In this document: positions 1-9,870 of the stretch, piece by piece
Numbering within the stretch: the stretch's first letter is position 1
Layout: each line of letters begins with the position of its first letter
From: Temnopleurus reevesii
Taxonomy: Eukaryota; Echinodermata; Echinoidea; Temnopleuroida; Temnopleuridae
Direction of reading: 5' to 3'
Assembly: GCA_036244855.1 (NCBI GenBank)
Contig: BQKZ01006040.1
Location: 9,707 to 29,154 of the forward strand
DNA length: 19,448 nucleotides
Made by a program: the position numbers and the translations under genes
The notes under the pieces: generated by a model
Database searches by the model: none
What the model was told of the DNA's origin: nothing
The model's input: only the letters and a program-made list of their open reading frames with translations

Positions 1-229
1 TCTCTCCCTCCACCCCTCTCCGTTTCGCTCCATCAAATCAAACCTTTTTCCAAACGTTTCTTCCTGACCCGCAATGCCGTTCTAATGTGTACATTCGTCA
101 TCATGACAGTAATCTTGCTGATTAGGCTCTCGAAATAGCTCCTTCTTGGAACCTAAGACAACAGCGCATCCTCCTCTATTCCTCGGAGACCAAATGGAAT
201 TTGTTGTTTGTGCTTCCCCCTTCTTTTAG
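1..229. other. AT-rich sequence, no gene seen
   Basis: Unique-looking, T-rich sequence with no convincing ORF on either strand. Its only notable point is the pyrimidine tract at its right edge (about 210-229, ending in TTTTAG), treated with the next entry. Confidence 0.4.
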
Positions 230-522
230 ATCCTTTAGATGATGTGTTTCGTTCTGAGAGAGGACGGTTGTGTCGCCTGAAATTCTTCAAGGGGAGCGCC
301 AGATTCTCTTGTAAAATTTCTTTGGATACCTCTGTTTTTCCTCAATATAATTTCAAATGTAACGAGTTTATATATTTGTACCATATGTGATAATGTTTAA
401 CATTTGTTATTTTGTCTTACAATTTATATTTTTTTTTCTCGTTTATATTCATGCATGTTTATGTTAAATTGTAATTGTTATGATTTGAGTGAAAAATAAA
501 AAATATCTGAATCTGAAAAAAA
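230..522 (+). other. Candidate terminal exon / retroposon 3' end
   Basis: A pyrimidine-rich run ending in TTTTAG at 229 makes a good 3' splice acceptor. One frame stays open from there to TGA at 388-390, about 52 codons, with residues beginning PLDDVFRSERG. Downstream, AATAAA lies at 495-500 and an A-run at 516-522, the spacing of a polyadenylation signal and a copied poly(A) tail. The order acceptor, short ORF, AT-rich trailer, AATAAA, A-run suits the last exon of a gene lying to the left. It equally suits the 3' end of a non-LTR retroposon or processed transcript, and the genomically encoded A-run favours the latter slightly. The peptide resembles no family I recognise, and its second half is low in information. 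Confidence 0.25.
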
Positions 523-798
523 CATGTGAAATAAAATTCAGAGCCCTTTTCCGATAGTTTTCTGACTTGTTCTTTCCTTATTTTTCTATTTATTTATTCA
601 TTCATTCATTTATCTTTCTATTTAGCTTTCTTTAAAAGACATGGTGGTATCGTTCAAGCACCATGGCCTGTTCTGCAAGAGAGCCCTACAAAATATGCAA
701 AGTACAAATAGTTACATACTTGTATTGTATTGAACTTTATTTTCAATCAATGTCGAGTAAAAAGACATATAATATATTATATACAAAATAAATCAGAT
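523..798. other. AT-rich spacer with short tetranucleotide runs
   Basis: No gene is seen. A short run of TTTA/TTCA tetranucleotides lies at about 587-615. The rest is AT-rich and unstructured. Confidence 0.4.
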
Positions 799-799
799 A

Positions 800-822
800 T
801 AATAATGATAATAATAATAATA
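800..822. repeat. (TAA)n microsatellite
   Basis: TAATAATGATAATAATAATA-type trinucleotide run. It probably represents the 3' tail of the minus-strand SINE described above. Confidence 0.8.
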
Positions 823-1310
823 CATAACATTTATTAGGCGCTTAATACGGATGTTTCTAAGCACACAGTATTCTGATTACTGAAAGATTATTAACCGGTA
901 AATTAAGTGAAGAAAAAGAGGAGTAATACACAGGTAACATAAAAAATTAACAAAACAAATTAACAAAAAACAGAGGCGATCAATTAAATCAATGTAAATA
1001 TAGTGTGCACCTCCACTGACCGACCCACAACAACATTTTACTGTTTAAATAAGTGAAATTATATGTGTGTAAACGTTACATAAGAAAACATGATACAGAG
1101 AACAGAATGAATGACATAGATACAAATGAAAGGGGCATGTAATGCCACAATAAAATATGTAAAATACAACAGGTGCAAATATAAGTAACTATATAATTGA
1201 ATGTAAAATATGTCCAAGCACCTTATTGCGATGGATGTGATTAGAACCTCTGACCCTCCTTTTGAAAGGCAAGAGTCCGAACCACAACACCACAATACCC
1301 TTCCAGAAAA
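800..1310 (-). mobile_element. tRNA-Glu-derived SINE (minus strand)
   Basis: Read on the minus strand, the right part resembles the 3' two-thirds of a tRNA. A box-A-like word TGGTGTTGTGG lies at 1282-1292. It is followed by a D-arm-like GTGGTTCGGACTC, an anticodon region with loop CTTTCAA (anticodon TTC, Glu), and a box-B-like GGTTCTAATCA at 1238-1248. The spacing between boxes is that of RNA polymerase III type-2 promoters. About 400 bp downstream on the same strand the unit ends in a TTA-rich microsatellite (complement of 800-822), a tail type found in many tRNA-derived SINEs. What is seen is the boxes and the tail; that they bound one element is inferred. The head is too diverged for a functional tRNA gene (box B carries an A where C is expected). 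The 5' limit is uncertain by about 30 bp. Confidence 0.5.
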
Positions 1311-1703
1311 CTGTGTCGTTGAGTATTTAGTTCAGACGTTCCATAAACGACTTCATTATCTCCGTGCTCAAAGTGGGAGAGATGAAGGGCGGAAATGTCT
1401 AATGGTGTTTCATGTACGATAAACGGTATCCCAAACCAATCTTTTCCTTCATGATTTATTCAAAACGTCATCGCACTTCGCGTCATTTTGGGTGCAAAAT
1501 TTGAGACGAAATTCAGTTGACCAGAAGTAATCTCATATATACCTTGCAATACTGTGAATGCCGAATCAGGTGGCTCCATGCACAATTTATATATAAAATA
1601 TTATTGCAGCATATTGTAGATCTAATGAATACTTGCATTGGCGTGCATCTTATGAATCAATGCATGTTAAATTGTGAGGGGTTTTCTTTTCTTTATATTC
1701 TTC
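1311..1703. other. No feature seen
   Basis: AT-rich sequence. The short open frames here have no motif, splice context or repeat partner that would support coding. Confidence 0.4.
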
Positions 1704-1707
1704 TTAA

Positions 1708-1920
1708 AGGCCGACTCACACCCTTGCATTTTTAGCCTGCGTCGACCTATAGCGTGTTTTTTTTTTTAATTAAAAGGCTCCCAGCGCGCACAGTGTACGC
1801 TGATCGGACGGTGGACTGACTTTTGACTTGAGCTCAAGGAGCGTACGCTGAACGTCAGTCCACCGTATAACCCGCGTCTTTGTGCGTCAAGGCTAAAAAC
1901 GCAAAGGTGTGAGTCGGCCT
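1708..1920. mobile_element. Foldback MITE, family F1 copy 1
   Basis: The 213-bp segment is close to one long palindrome. The left end AGGCCGACTCACACC is mirrored by GGTGTGAGTCGGCCT at the right. The inner words GACGGTGGACTGAC and GTCAGTCCACCGT also pair, around a central TTGAGCTCAA. TTAA at 1704-1707 and 1921-1924 flanks both ends, giving a candidate target duplication (TTAA, TTA or TA). The left arm has a poly-T run at about 1759-1770 that the right arm lacks. There is no coding capacity. Related copies lie at 10053, 10780 and 13802. A PIF/Harbinger-type origin (3-bp TTA-like duplications) is plausible but unproven without an autonomous partner. Confidence 0.85.
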
Positions 1921-1924
1921 TTAA

Positions 1925-2631
1925 ATTTGAAGTTTCCTATGACCACAGCTATCATAATCAAGCATGAAGAGAAGTTCATACAAGTGAAAGCATCCGTTCT
2001 TTTGTGTACCAAATCCACTTCAAGGACAAAATCATGACTTCATAACTCGCCAGGGATGTTGTATACAGTGGCCAAGTTCCTGAACATCGTATTATAACCT
2101 TTCTTTGGGGGTTTTGAGACTGTGTCATATAATGATTTCATTATCGAATATTGGTTTTTTAAGGAAACTGAAATTGCGTCGACATTTATGAAAAATGAAA
2201 TTCTTGAGATTGAAGGGTGAAAGGATGAAATCGCGAAGACATGTGGGTGACGTGTTTCTAATTTTTTGGGGTAGTATCCTAATTATATGTGTATTCATGT
2301 TGAATGATTAAGCGTATTTGTCCGTTTTGTATGTTCCAACAGAGAAACATAGAGCTCGCGTGCATAACTGCTTGATGTGGTGGCAGCGGTGGGATATATA
2401 TTCAATGCGACTCCATTTTCTCTTGTCTGTTTATTTAGGTTGTCCTAAACTTTAGTCTCTCAATGCAAATTTTCCCAGACATTGTCTTGTTCTTGGCTGT
2501 TGGGGTTCCCATTCCAGCTCAAAAGTTTCGTTTGCATGTTCTGAAAAATATTTTCTTTGGTATATTTTTCATGTGTTATAATTTTTTTTTAATTCAAACT
2601 CAGTCATACCACCCTACCCATCTCCACTTGC

Positions 2632-2634
<3 letters not shown>
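1925..2634. other. No feature seen
   Basis: AT-rich unique-looking sequence. An octamer ATGCAAAT occurs at 2463-2470, which is expected by chance in sequence of this composition. No exon-like frame is visible. Confidence 0.4.
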
Positions 2635-2722
<88 letters not shown>

Positions 2723-2765
2723 ATATCTGTCTATTTATCGCTCTCTGTCCCTCTCCCTCTCTTTC
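2635..2765. repeat. (CT)n and (CTAT)n compound microsatellite
   Basis: About 29 CT dinucleotides at 2635-2692 pass directly into about seven CTAT units to roughly 2722. A degenerate pyrimidine tract follows to about 2765. The open frame across it, which translates as Ser-Leu and then Ile-Tyr-Leu-Ser repeats, is a by-product of the repeat. Confidence 0.97.
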
Positions 2766-2889
2766 TGACAATTCTTAATCCCCTTCTCATTTTTTCTTCT
2801 TTTTACAAACTTCTGTCTGGTCCTTTTTCATGAATCATTTTCATTTACCTTTCTCTTCCATCTTCGTTCACTCTTTACTGTAAACAACA
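2766..2889. other. T-rich spacer
   Basis: Pyrimidine-rich continuation of the microsatellite flank. No gene is seen. Confidence 0.4.
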
Positions 2890-3200
2890 AGCCATGCAAG
2901 GCCGCCTGTCAATATCCGACTACAAAACACCTAATTAACCCGGCCGATCTTAGCCCGTTCTTCCACGGCCCGCTACCTTTATGTAAAATCGAAACCTGCG
3001 ACCTTGAATGATGGAATGTTTGCTCTGATACCAGGAAGCGACAGGGGGCGCCGTCAAAGAAAGAAAAATGTCAGGCGCTTGATGTCAAAAGCCATGAATA
3101 TTTGATTTCAGACCACGTCTCATTAATTCATTAGCCGGGAACCGACCTCTTTGTCGCTCTCATATTTTATTCGATCAATGTGTGTTCGCCCGTGAGGGAT
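2890..3200. promoter_or_regulatory. Candidate noncoding regulatory patch
   Basis: This stretch is less AT-rich than its surroundings, has no repeat partner in the window and has no good ORF. It contains homeodomain-core words (CTAATTAA near 2930, CATTAATTCATTAG near 3121). It also has AGGGGGCGCC at 3043-3052, which matches the core of the CTCF consensus known from vertebrates and flies. These words are visible; their use as binding sites is inference, and each is short enough to arise by chance. Confidence 0.2.
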
Positions 3201-3930
3201 CAAATTTAACATTTATTTACTCTTTCAATTATTTCATTTTTCATCACGCGACTATATTTGTATTTCATGAGATCGAACGTCAATAAGGCATTTTAAGACT
3301 AGTCCGTTATACCAGAGATTAGGGCGGAAATTAAAGGTGGCGATGTACCATCATCATGAAATATGATATTTTAAATTTTATGATGGACAAATATATCTAC
3401 CTAGGTACCTTTCTCTATCCATTAAAAAACGATTAAAGACTCTTATTGTGACCGAAAATAACATCTAAAAACAGACATCTGAAAACAAAAATCTAAAACA
3501 ATGTCTAAAAATAGTCATGGTGGTTATTAATATAGCGCACATCCTTATCTTACGTACTCCTGGCGCTTTAGGAATTAAGACGAACAATGAAACACGAAGA
3601 AGAGAGAAAATAATGAAAATCGCCATTTCATTCGATGTTACAAGAGGCATTCTGCAAACAATTCTAATTAAAGGAAAAAAAGAAAGACATCCTCAGGCGT
3701 TTCAAGCTATCCACAGTTATGACTCGAAAGTTTAACAATTGCTTTTGACGTCAATCTTTTTATAAACGATCGTGAAACCTGTATCAATTCTCAAGGATAC
3801 CTTACCAGATAAAGAATCATTCTACACGACTTAATTTGTATATTATCCTGTGGCATTCTCGTCAACAGCATTAAACCTGCCAATTTTGTTTAACCTTATT
3901 ATACCAAACATTCGCTTTTGCTCTTCTCTT
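3201..3930. other. No feature seen
   Basis: AT-rich sequence. The overlapping plus- and minus-strand frames at 3465-3735 have no recognisable domain, and no repeat copy was found. Confidence 0.4.
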
Positions 3931-4049
3931 AGACGCCGTTCACACCAACTTGTGGAAAGTGGTTTTCGCTAAACTACGAGTAATGCCCCAAACCGGTTCT
4001 GACGGCTAGTTTGTTAGCGTTCACATCTCCGCGTTCTCGAAGTGGACTT

Positions 4050-4196
4050 GGCCCCGTAACATAAAGGTTTGCGATTAATCGCTATTTGATTTTGCGATCA
4101 ATTGCAAACTTTAGTACATGATTTGTCATAGACTTGCGATTGATATCAATCGCTATCAGATTAGCAATTAATCGCAAACCTTTATGTTCCGGGGCC
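4050..4196. mobile_element. Foldback MITE, family F2 copy 1
   Basis: A 147-bp palindromic unit. The left end GGCCCCGTAACATAAAGG and following GTTTGCGATTAAT are mirrored by the right end with a single early mismatch (GGCCCCGGAACATAAAGG on the complement). The arms are dense in short ATCGC/GCGAT words. No clear target duplication is seen. It is a sister of the unit at 4486, in opposite orientation. Confidence 0.8.
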
Positions 4197-4485
4197 CAGG
4201 TCTAGTTCACGTGCAAGTTGATTTGTTTCTATGACGATTGATAAACAGCTGGGTTCAATTACTTCCCAAGTGCATATATTTTGTGTACATCTGTCTATTT
4301 CCACAGTGTCTCTGCATATCGCTAGCAGAGCACAGCGGAAACAGCCACATGCTTGACAAATTAAGAGTGAAACTTACAACTCATGGTCGCTTCACGAAAG
4401 TCTCGGTCCTGAAAACCGCCTCACGAGATGGACTTCCAAACTGCCAAGCGTTGACATCTACCGTTAAACTAGTTTATGGTAAACT

Positions 4486-4604
4486 GGGTCCCGTAACATC
4501 AAGTTTTCCAATCGATCGTACGATTGGTACCAATCGCAAGTCTATGGGAAATCATGTACTAAAGATTTGCAATTGATCTCTATCTCCTTTATGTTACAGG
4601 CCTC
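4486..4604. mobile_element. Foldback MITE, family F2 copy 2 (inverted)
   Basis: The ends carry the same CCCGTAACAT word as the unit at 4050. The reverse complement of about 4531-4578 matches about 4098-4146 of the other copy along nearly 50 bp, including the shared TTTAGTACATGATTT. It is therefore the same family inserted or rearranged in inverted orientation, with a shorter and more diverged outer arm (119 bp against 147). Confidence 0.7.
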
Positions 4605-4631
4605 TGGTTTAGTAGATATGAACGGGGTCCT

Positions 4632-4887
4632 ACAACAGTTTGACAGCAGAACTCTTGGCGTTAGGCTCTGTCACTAATCTAATATTCGCATCACGTTGTC
4701 GTCGTAACCTCAGTTTTACAACTAGAACTCTTGTTCCATTTACATTGGTGCTGTCTGAAGAAGTCAGCGTCTGAAATAGGTTAACTGTAAATTCGATTTC
4801 TCCATTGGACAGAAATCTGATTGTTCTTGTTAATCTTTCAAGCATGTTAAGTCTGCATGTTGCTTGTCCTTCTGCATCACAGCCTGT
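4632..4887 (-). CDS. Candidate 3' terminal exon, unknown protein
   Basis: On the minus strand a long pyrimidine tract followed by TTCCTCACAG makes a strong splice acceptor ending near 4888. The next frame is open for about 85 codons to TAG at 4630-4632. The predicted peptide has ordinary soluble-protein composition: two early cysteines (CDAEGQATCRL), an alternating hydrophobic stretch (IEFTVNLFQTL), a basic segment (KLRLRRQRD) and a last segment LVTEPNAKSSAVKLL. It reads like an extracellular beta-rich segment, but I cannot name a family. The stop codon falls at the very edge of the foldback composite to the left, so the natural C-terminus may have been changed by that insertion. No AATAAA follows on this strand nearby. 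It could be a real last exon, a pseudoexon or a chance frame. Confidence 0.35.
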
Positions 4888-4939
4888 GAGGAATCTTTGT
4901 GAAAGGAAAAAAAAAGCTTGAAAAGAGGATATTTTCACG

Positions 4940-6640
4940 CCACAAGCTTAAAGACAACTGGCCAAGTACAAAGATGTAACCCATTTTATTCGAGGTTCAA
5001 CGGATACGAATATAGTGAAGGTACTAGTACTAGTTTTGACATTGTTTTCCTTCAATTATTGTCACTAGACTTCTACAGTATTTAACAAATTTACTGGAGA
5101 ACTGGTACTTATGTTAATGACCCTTTTATAACCAATAAGTAAAATCACACCACTTGGAAATATTGCTGAAATATATGTTTGGTTACTTGTGCATGTATCC
5201 GTTAAATGAATTAGATGAATTATATTATGAATTAAGTAGATAACAACTATTCCGGCTTCGAGATATAAATGCGCGATATTCTACTACCAAGTATTTGGTC
5301 CAATTATTTAAATTTTCTCTTTATTATGAAACTGACAATTACTGCAATGTGAAATAATGTTTTATAATTAAAATCACACCGCAACTGCGTGCATTTTGTA
5401 CACTCGAGGAAAATTGTTGTGTTTCCTTAGCCACTAAAAATAAAAATATCGTAATTAGATACTCCCGGAACAACACGCCATTTTTTAATGTATTATGTAT
5501 GATATACATCTTCAAATTTGGTGTTGGATGATAATTTGAAATTCATTATCACTTCTGATTGCTTAATTCAATTATTTGCTACCATGTCGAATGATATACA
5601 CTGCTCCTGGCCAACGTGTTCAGTTCTATAATTGGGTGTAAATTAATCATTACTCATTTCAAATTAGCCTACATCTTGCCATGACTTAAGGCGTCTAAGC
5701 TGAGATAATAGCCAACATGCGTCTGTGTTTAATATTACGGTCTTTGAAGGGTAATGATGAACATGGCATAGAATTTAACGACTGAAGCCGTTTTCCCTCT
5801 TTCTTCTTCTGTACGCACCGGGCTTAAATTCTGTCCTCGATTCTTTATTCAATTTTTTGATTATTTTATCTATATTTCTTAATTTTTTTTGTATCGCAAT
5901 ACACGACAAGTGATTTCATTGGAAGATTTAGTTTCTTTATGCTCTTTCATTTCCACATCACACACATCTTTAAAAGAAGAGTCCATCCCGCAATAGCAAT
6001 TATCAACAGGAGCAGAGAAATCAGATAGACAGGACAAAATAAAAAGGCTTGAGGAAAATCGGATGACTTAAAATGGCATGAATTTTAGGTATATTAAAAC
6101 CAGGACAAATCACCAAAGATGTATAAGGCAAATTGCCAATTTGATCACGTTATGATGCACAGCTCATCTTTTAGTTTGCTTATATTTCTATTTTTTAAAT
6201 CGTTATTTACCTATCAAATCATTATCTTTTTAGAACTTAAACCTAGTTTTCATTTTACATTGTCATGCAATCCTTCTTTTAACGTTATCTTATCAACTAA
6301 ATACATTGACGTCTCCAATATTTGACACTTTTGATTTTAATGATGTATTGAATCAGAAATTACATCAAGATATCCTAGTTACAGAATATAAAAATTAAAG
6401 TTAAAAAAATGTAATATTTTGTAGTGTTGACATAAAAACGAAATCGCTAGAAATGCACAAATGACATAATAAAATTGATAATCATCATTTTAGCAAATGT
6501 GTCGTACATTTTTCAATAAGTCTTTCGATTTATCAAACATTTTTGTTCTGTGTATCACATTTTTCTGCTTCTGATAAAAGAAAGTTATTTTAGGGTGGAT
6601 TATCCTTTTAAACCAAAATCCTATGTTCAATGTGCTTCTA
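4940..6640. other. Long AT-rich stretch, no feature seen
   Basis: About 1.7 kb of strongly AT-rich sequence without a plausible exon, internal repeat pair, foldback or long microsatellite. The frame at 6119-6325 is Phe/Leu/Ile-rich, as expected from T-rich DNA, and has no supporting context. Confidence 0.45.
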
Positions 6641-6647
6641 TCCTTAG

Positions 6648-6838
6648 TATATATAGTATAGTATAGTATTTATTTTCCGATTCAAATAAAAAGAAACAAA
6701 ACAAAAATACAAACAAAATGAATTATACAAATACTTGATTATATACATGATAAAACAAAAATATGAATCGGCTGGAATCCCATTCAGCAGTGCCAGGCAC
6801 GACACTACTGGTCTTCCATGGGATCCAGGTGAAACATA
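6648..6838 (-). mobile_element. Candidate retroposon 3' end (minus strand)
   Basis: On the minus strand, a GC-richer segment (from about 6838, with words such as CCTGGATCCCATGG and TGGGATTCCAGCCG) gives way to a T-rich trailer. AATAAA follows (complement of 6669-6674), then a short pentanucleotide repeat of TATAC type (complement of 6652-6668). Such a trailer ending in a short microsatellite is typical of CR1/L2-like non-LTR retrotransposon 3' ends. No reverse-transcriptase residues are visible in the short remnant, so the family is inferred from layout only. Confidence 0.3.
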
Positions 6839-6902
6839 AAAGAAGAAGTATATGGAAGAAGAAGGAAAAGAAGAAGAAAGAGAAGAAGTAGAAGAAGAAC
6901 TA
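6838..6902. repeat. GAA-rich purine tract
   Basis: About 65 bases almost wholly of GAA/AAG/GGAAG words, purine on the plus strand. The serine-rich minus-strand frame across it is a repeat artefact. Confidence 0.85.
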
Positions 6903-6960
6903 CGATAGAATACATTGACAAACATACAAGATAACAATAAAAGAAACAATATAATCGAAT

Positions 6961-8159
6961 TATTGAAATTTCAGAAATTATTCTAAGTTGTAATAAATAA
7001 ACTAACTAAAACATAATTTGCATGAAAATAATGAGCATAAAGTAATTAATTTATTTGAAAGGAAAGTAAAAGTTGATATTTATTACATTCACGGGTTAAG
7101 GTTTAAGATTTAAGATCCTTATAAATCATGCGTCTACAACAGTGCACATTGTCGCCTCATGTAGTCCAATATTTCACCCTTCTTACTCATGTTTCGTCTC
7201 GAATGTTGCTTTTTAGGCTTCAATGTTACACCAGAGGAACTCCCATTGGACTTCTGGTGCAAAATTGTATCACCAGTTCATCCGATTCTGGTGATTTTTC
7301 TCCTCTATCATCGGTTTCAACAAGTGCAATTTAGTGATTTCTTTTTTGAACTGATTCACCATTGAATATTGAACTACGAATATGAGAACAAATAACAATT
7401 TTAAGATATTGATTTATAATTAAAATTACAATGTCAACAGAACAAACAAATGAATTGGACAAAGTAAGTAACTTAATTCAAACCATCACAACAGATCCAT
7501 GATCACGAAAGAAAATAGTTTCCCCGTCCATACATTGCATGAACACTGACCTTTACGACATTTTTTTCCACAGAATAAGGGAGAAGTGAATTTCTTTGGG
7601 TTCATGGAGCTATCTTGGATGCCTAAATTGAGCTTGTATACTTTGTCCAATTCCTGTGTGCCCTATGCTGACAGCAAACTATAGCAACACATTCAACTTA
7701 TTTAACATTACCTACATAAGCAGAATTTCACATTCACATTCAATACTAAAATGTGCACTATAACATGGCGAACAAATTCAGCGTTAGCTAAACATGTACC
7801 TATTACTTTTGTGCGTCTTCTCAACCGAAAACATGCATGTTTACCTTCAGTTCATTGTTATTTGTTTCAATGACATTATTTCCCATTTCTTTGAAACAGC
7901 TATCTCTAGTAGATATGAAACAACTTTTTGCAATCATTTACAGTCATGAAGATATTCAGTTGTAGAAATTTAAAACGTTCATTTTTTAAACCATTTTAGA
8001 GCTCAAACTTTTCAATAATTCTTCTCCATTTTAAAATGTTATTTATTATATTCATTTGCTCTTTTTGAATATCAAGTTGATTTTCTGCATTGATTAAAAG
8101 TAAAGTTGCAAAAAAATCAACACATGAAGAGCATTATAACAAGTAAAAATAAAGAATTT
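6961..8159. other. No firm feature; one weak exon-like frame
   Basis: This is AT-rich sequence. At 7189-7365 a 58-codon plus-strand frame (ATG to TGA) includes an acceptor-like TTGCTTTTTAG at 7206-7216 followed by protein-like residues FNVTPEELPLDFW. No donor, partner exon or domain supports it. An octamer ATTTGCAT lies at 7016-7023. Nothing else is seen. Confidence 0.3.
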
Positions 8160-8405
8160 AATTGGCATTCACCCTGCATTTTGAGCCCATCCATTTCCAC
8201 TGCATTTGCTTTAAAATCACTCTTTAGATTGCATTGGTCTTGGTGGTCAGCAATAGGGAGAGCTCAATGATCCTTTAGAGCCTATCTAGAAGATTGACAG
8301 GGAGGAATGGTTAAAGGGGAACCCACTCCTTGAATTATCGTGCTCTCATTGTATGAAAAAAAATCAGAAGAAGAACAAGCTTTAACATTTTTGAGCAAAA
8401 TCGGG
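8160..8405. repeat. Direct duplicate segment, copy 1
   Basis: About 245 bp are repeated 342 bp further on. A core of about 90 bp (from TTGGTCTTGGTGGTCAGC through AGAAGATTGACAGGGAGG) differs at only a few bases, while the edges are more diverged. The segment carries a GTTAAAGGGGAAC foldback terminus at about 8310 inside its right half, but no matching right end follows before the second copy. Confidence 0.85.
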
Positions 8406-8501
8406 CAATAAGATTTCGTGCATTAATACAAAAATGGATACGTAACTAAAAAATGTCAACACACATGGAGAATATAATAAACAATTAAAGAAAAGAAAAT
8501 C

Positions 8502-8748
8502 AAATTTGCGTTCACACTGCAATTTGAGCTCTTTCATTCCCCTAAGTTTGTTTTAAAATCACTCTTTAAAATGCATTGGTCTTGGTGGTCAGCAATAGGA
8601 AGAGCACAATGATCCTTTAGAGGCTATCTAGAAGATTGACAGGGAGGAATCGTTAAAGGGGAACACACCCCTCAAATTTTCCTGCTTTCATTGGATGAAT
8701 GAAAATAATCAGATGAACAAACTTTGAAAATATGAGAAAAATGGGAAA
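8502..8748. repeat. Direct duplicate segment, copy 2
   Basis: This is the partner of the segment at 8160. It includes the same flank and the same terminus word at 8653, and here the terminus continues into a longer foldback element. The duplication therefore involved flank plus element end, not the element alone. Confidence 0.85.
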
Positions 8749-9260
8749 ATGTGTAAAAGTTATGAATGATCAAATTGTCAACGATATCACGATCCTTGCT
8801 GTTGATAGGGATCCTTGCAATCTGCAACTTTGGCAGAATATGTGATGCTATATAGGACAAGTCCTGATTCTTTTTAGATATTTTTTTTGTGCAAAAAGGA
8901 TCAGTCATTTTTTAGAATAAGGATACAATGTGATTCTTTCAAAAATACACGCAGAATCGAGAAAGCCATGATTTATTTTAATATACTTATAGGTGAAAAA
9001 CAAACATTCTGTTGAATTTTCTGGGGAAAAAAGAAAATGTGAATTTAGTATACAGACTGAATGGGGACTTGTCTGACATGACGTGAAGTTATGGATTCCG
9101 TCAACGTTGCTGATCGCACGGAACCCCATCATAATATGTTTGAGAATTTGAAAATTCATAACTTTTGTCCGATCTTGCTTTAAGTTTTACAGTTTCTTCA
9201 CGTGCTTTTTCTAAATTCATTGAGAATACGATAACTCCTTGGGGTGGGTTCCCCTTTAAA
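8653..9260. mobile_element. Foldback element with TTAAAGGGGAAC ends
   Basis: The left end TTAAAGGGGAACACACCCC is matched by the right end GGTGGGTTCCCCTTTAA at about 9243-9259. Inside, AAAAGTTATGAAT near 8755 pairs with ATTCATAACTTTTG near 9155, so the arms extend inward. TA or TTA at each boundary is consistent with a target duplication. Length is about 600 bp and there is no transposase. GGGGAAC-type termini belong to non-autonomous DNA elements often seen in marine invertebrate genomes. The two minus-strand frames within it are non-coding by-products. Confidence 0.7.
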
Positions 9261-9716
9261 ACTCTCCCGGAGGTAAATATCTTGTATGAATTAAGCAGTC
9301 ATCTCATATCTCGCAGCAATCTATCCCGCCTGTCTTCCAAGCCTTTTCTTTAATTGGGTCGAGCTGCGAGATGGCATTGCAAACACATCTTAACTAGATT
9401 ATCTTGCGGAATAAAGGTATTAAAACGAAAAACGCGCTAAGGCGAATCTGCCTCCAGGCACACGAGTCTCTTGAAATAAGAAATGACATATCGTACCCAT
9501 TTACCGTTAAACGGGAGAAATAATTCATTAGTTTACTAAATTTACAATACTGGTATATTTAGGACCATCGAATTAATCGTATTAAGAAAATGATCCAATA
9601 GTGTTTCTTGTTGCCTTGGAAATACATTCAAATGGTTTATATTTCTGATGGAGAAAAGATGTTTGAACAGTCCCTCTTTCCCCGGTCCAATTGTTGACAA
9701 ATTCCTTGGACATATT
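9261..9716. other. No feature seen
   Basis: AT-rich flank of the foldback. There is no exon, repeat pair or regulatory word worth naming. Confidence 0.4.
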
Positions 9717-9870
9717 AGCAATAATAGCTTTCCCTCTTTAAGCCGTTATATTGTAAATACATTTTACATGAACCTATTTTAGCAAAAGTAGCTATCCTTC
9801 TTTTGGCCATTCATTGTGAATAGATTTCTCTATATTATTTCAGCAAAAAATAGCTATTCTTCTTCATGAA
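9717..9870. repeat. Decayed tandem repeat, period about 62 bp
   Basis: Three successive units begin AGCAATAATAGCTTTCC (9717), AGCAAAAGTAGCTATCC (9781) and AGCAAAAAATAGCTATTC (9842). Spacings are 64 and 61 bp. Similarity is clear over the first 25 bases of each unit and weak beyond. Confidence 0.6.

Larger units (their letters stand above)
3932..4632. mobile_element. Composite foldback region, possible outer element
   Basis: The left edge GACGCCGTTCACACC and the right edge (complement GGACCCCGTTCATATC) match at roughly 12 of 15 positions and could be the terminal inverted repeats of a 700-bp non-autonomous element. The interior repeats related words in direct orientation, such as AGCGTTCACATCT near 4018 and AGCGTTGACATCT near 4448. 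It also contains the two F2 foldbacks at 4050 and 4486. No convincing target duplication is visible at the outer ends, so the outer element is less certain than the inner two. Confidence 0.4.

Noticed and set aside
2463..2768. 101-codon plus-strand frame with Ser-Leu repeats
   Set aside because: The second half is the translated (CT)n/(CTAT)n microsatellite and the first half has no support.
6644..6949. 101-codon minus-strand frame rich in Ser
   Set aside because: The Ser-rich part is the GAA-rich tract read on the complement and the rest is retroposon-like trailer.
7189..7365. 58-codon frame following an acceptor-like TTTTTAG
   Set aside because: The peptide start looks reasonable, but there is no donor, partner exon or recognisable family. 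The second half becomes Phe-rich noise.
8672..9159. Two adjacent minus-strand frames (78 and 84 codons)
   Set aside because: They lie wholly inside the GGGGAAC-ended foldback element and have no transposase-like motif.
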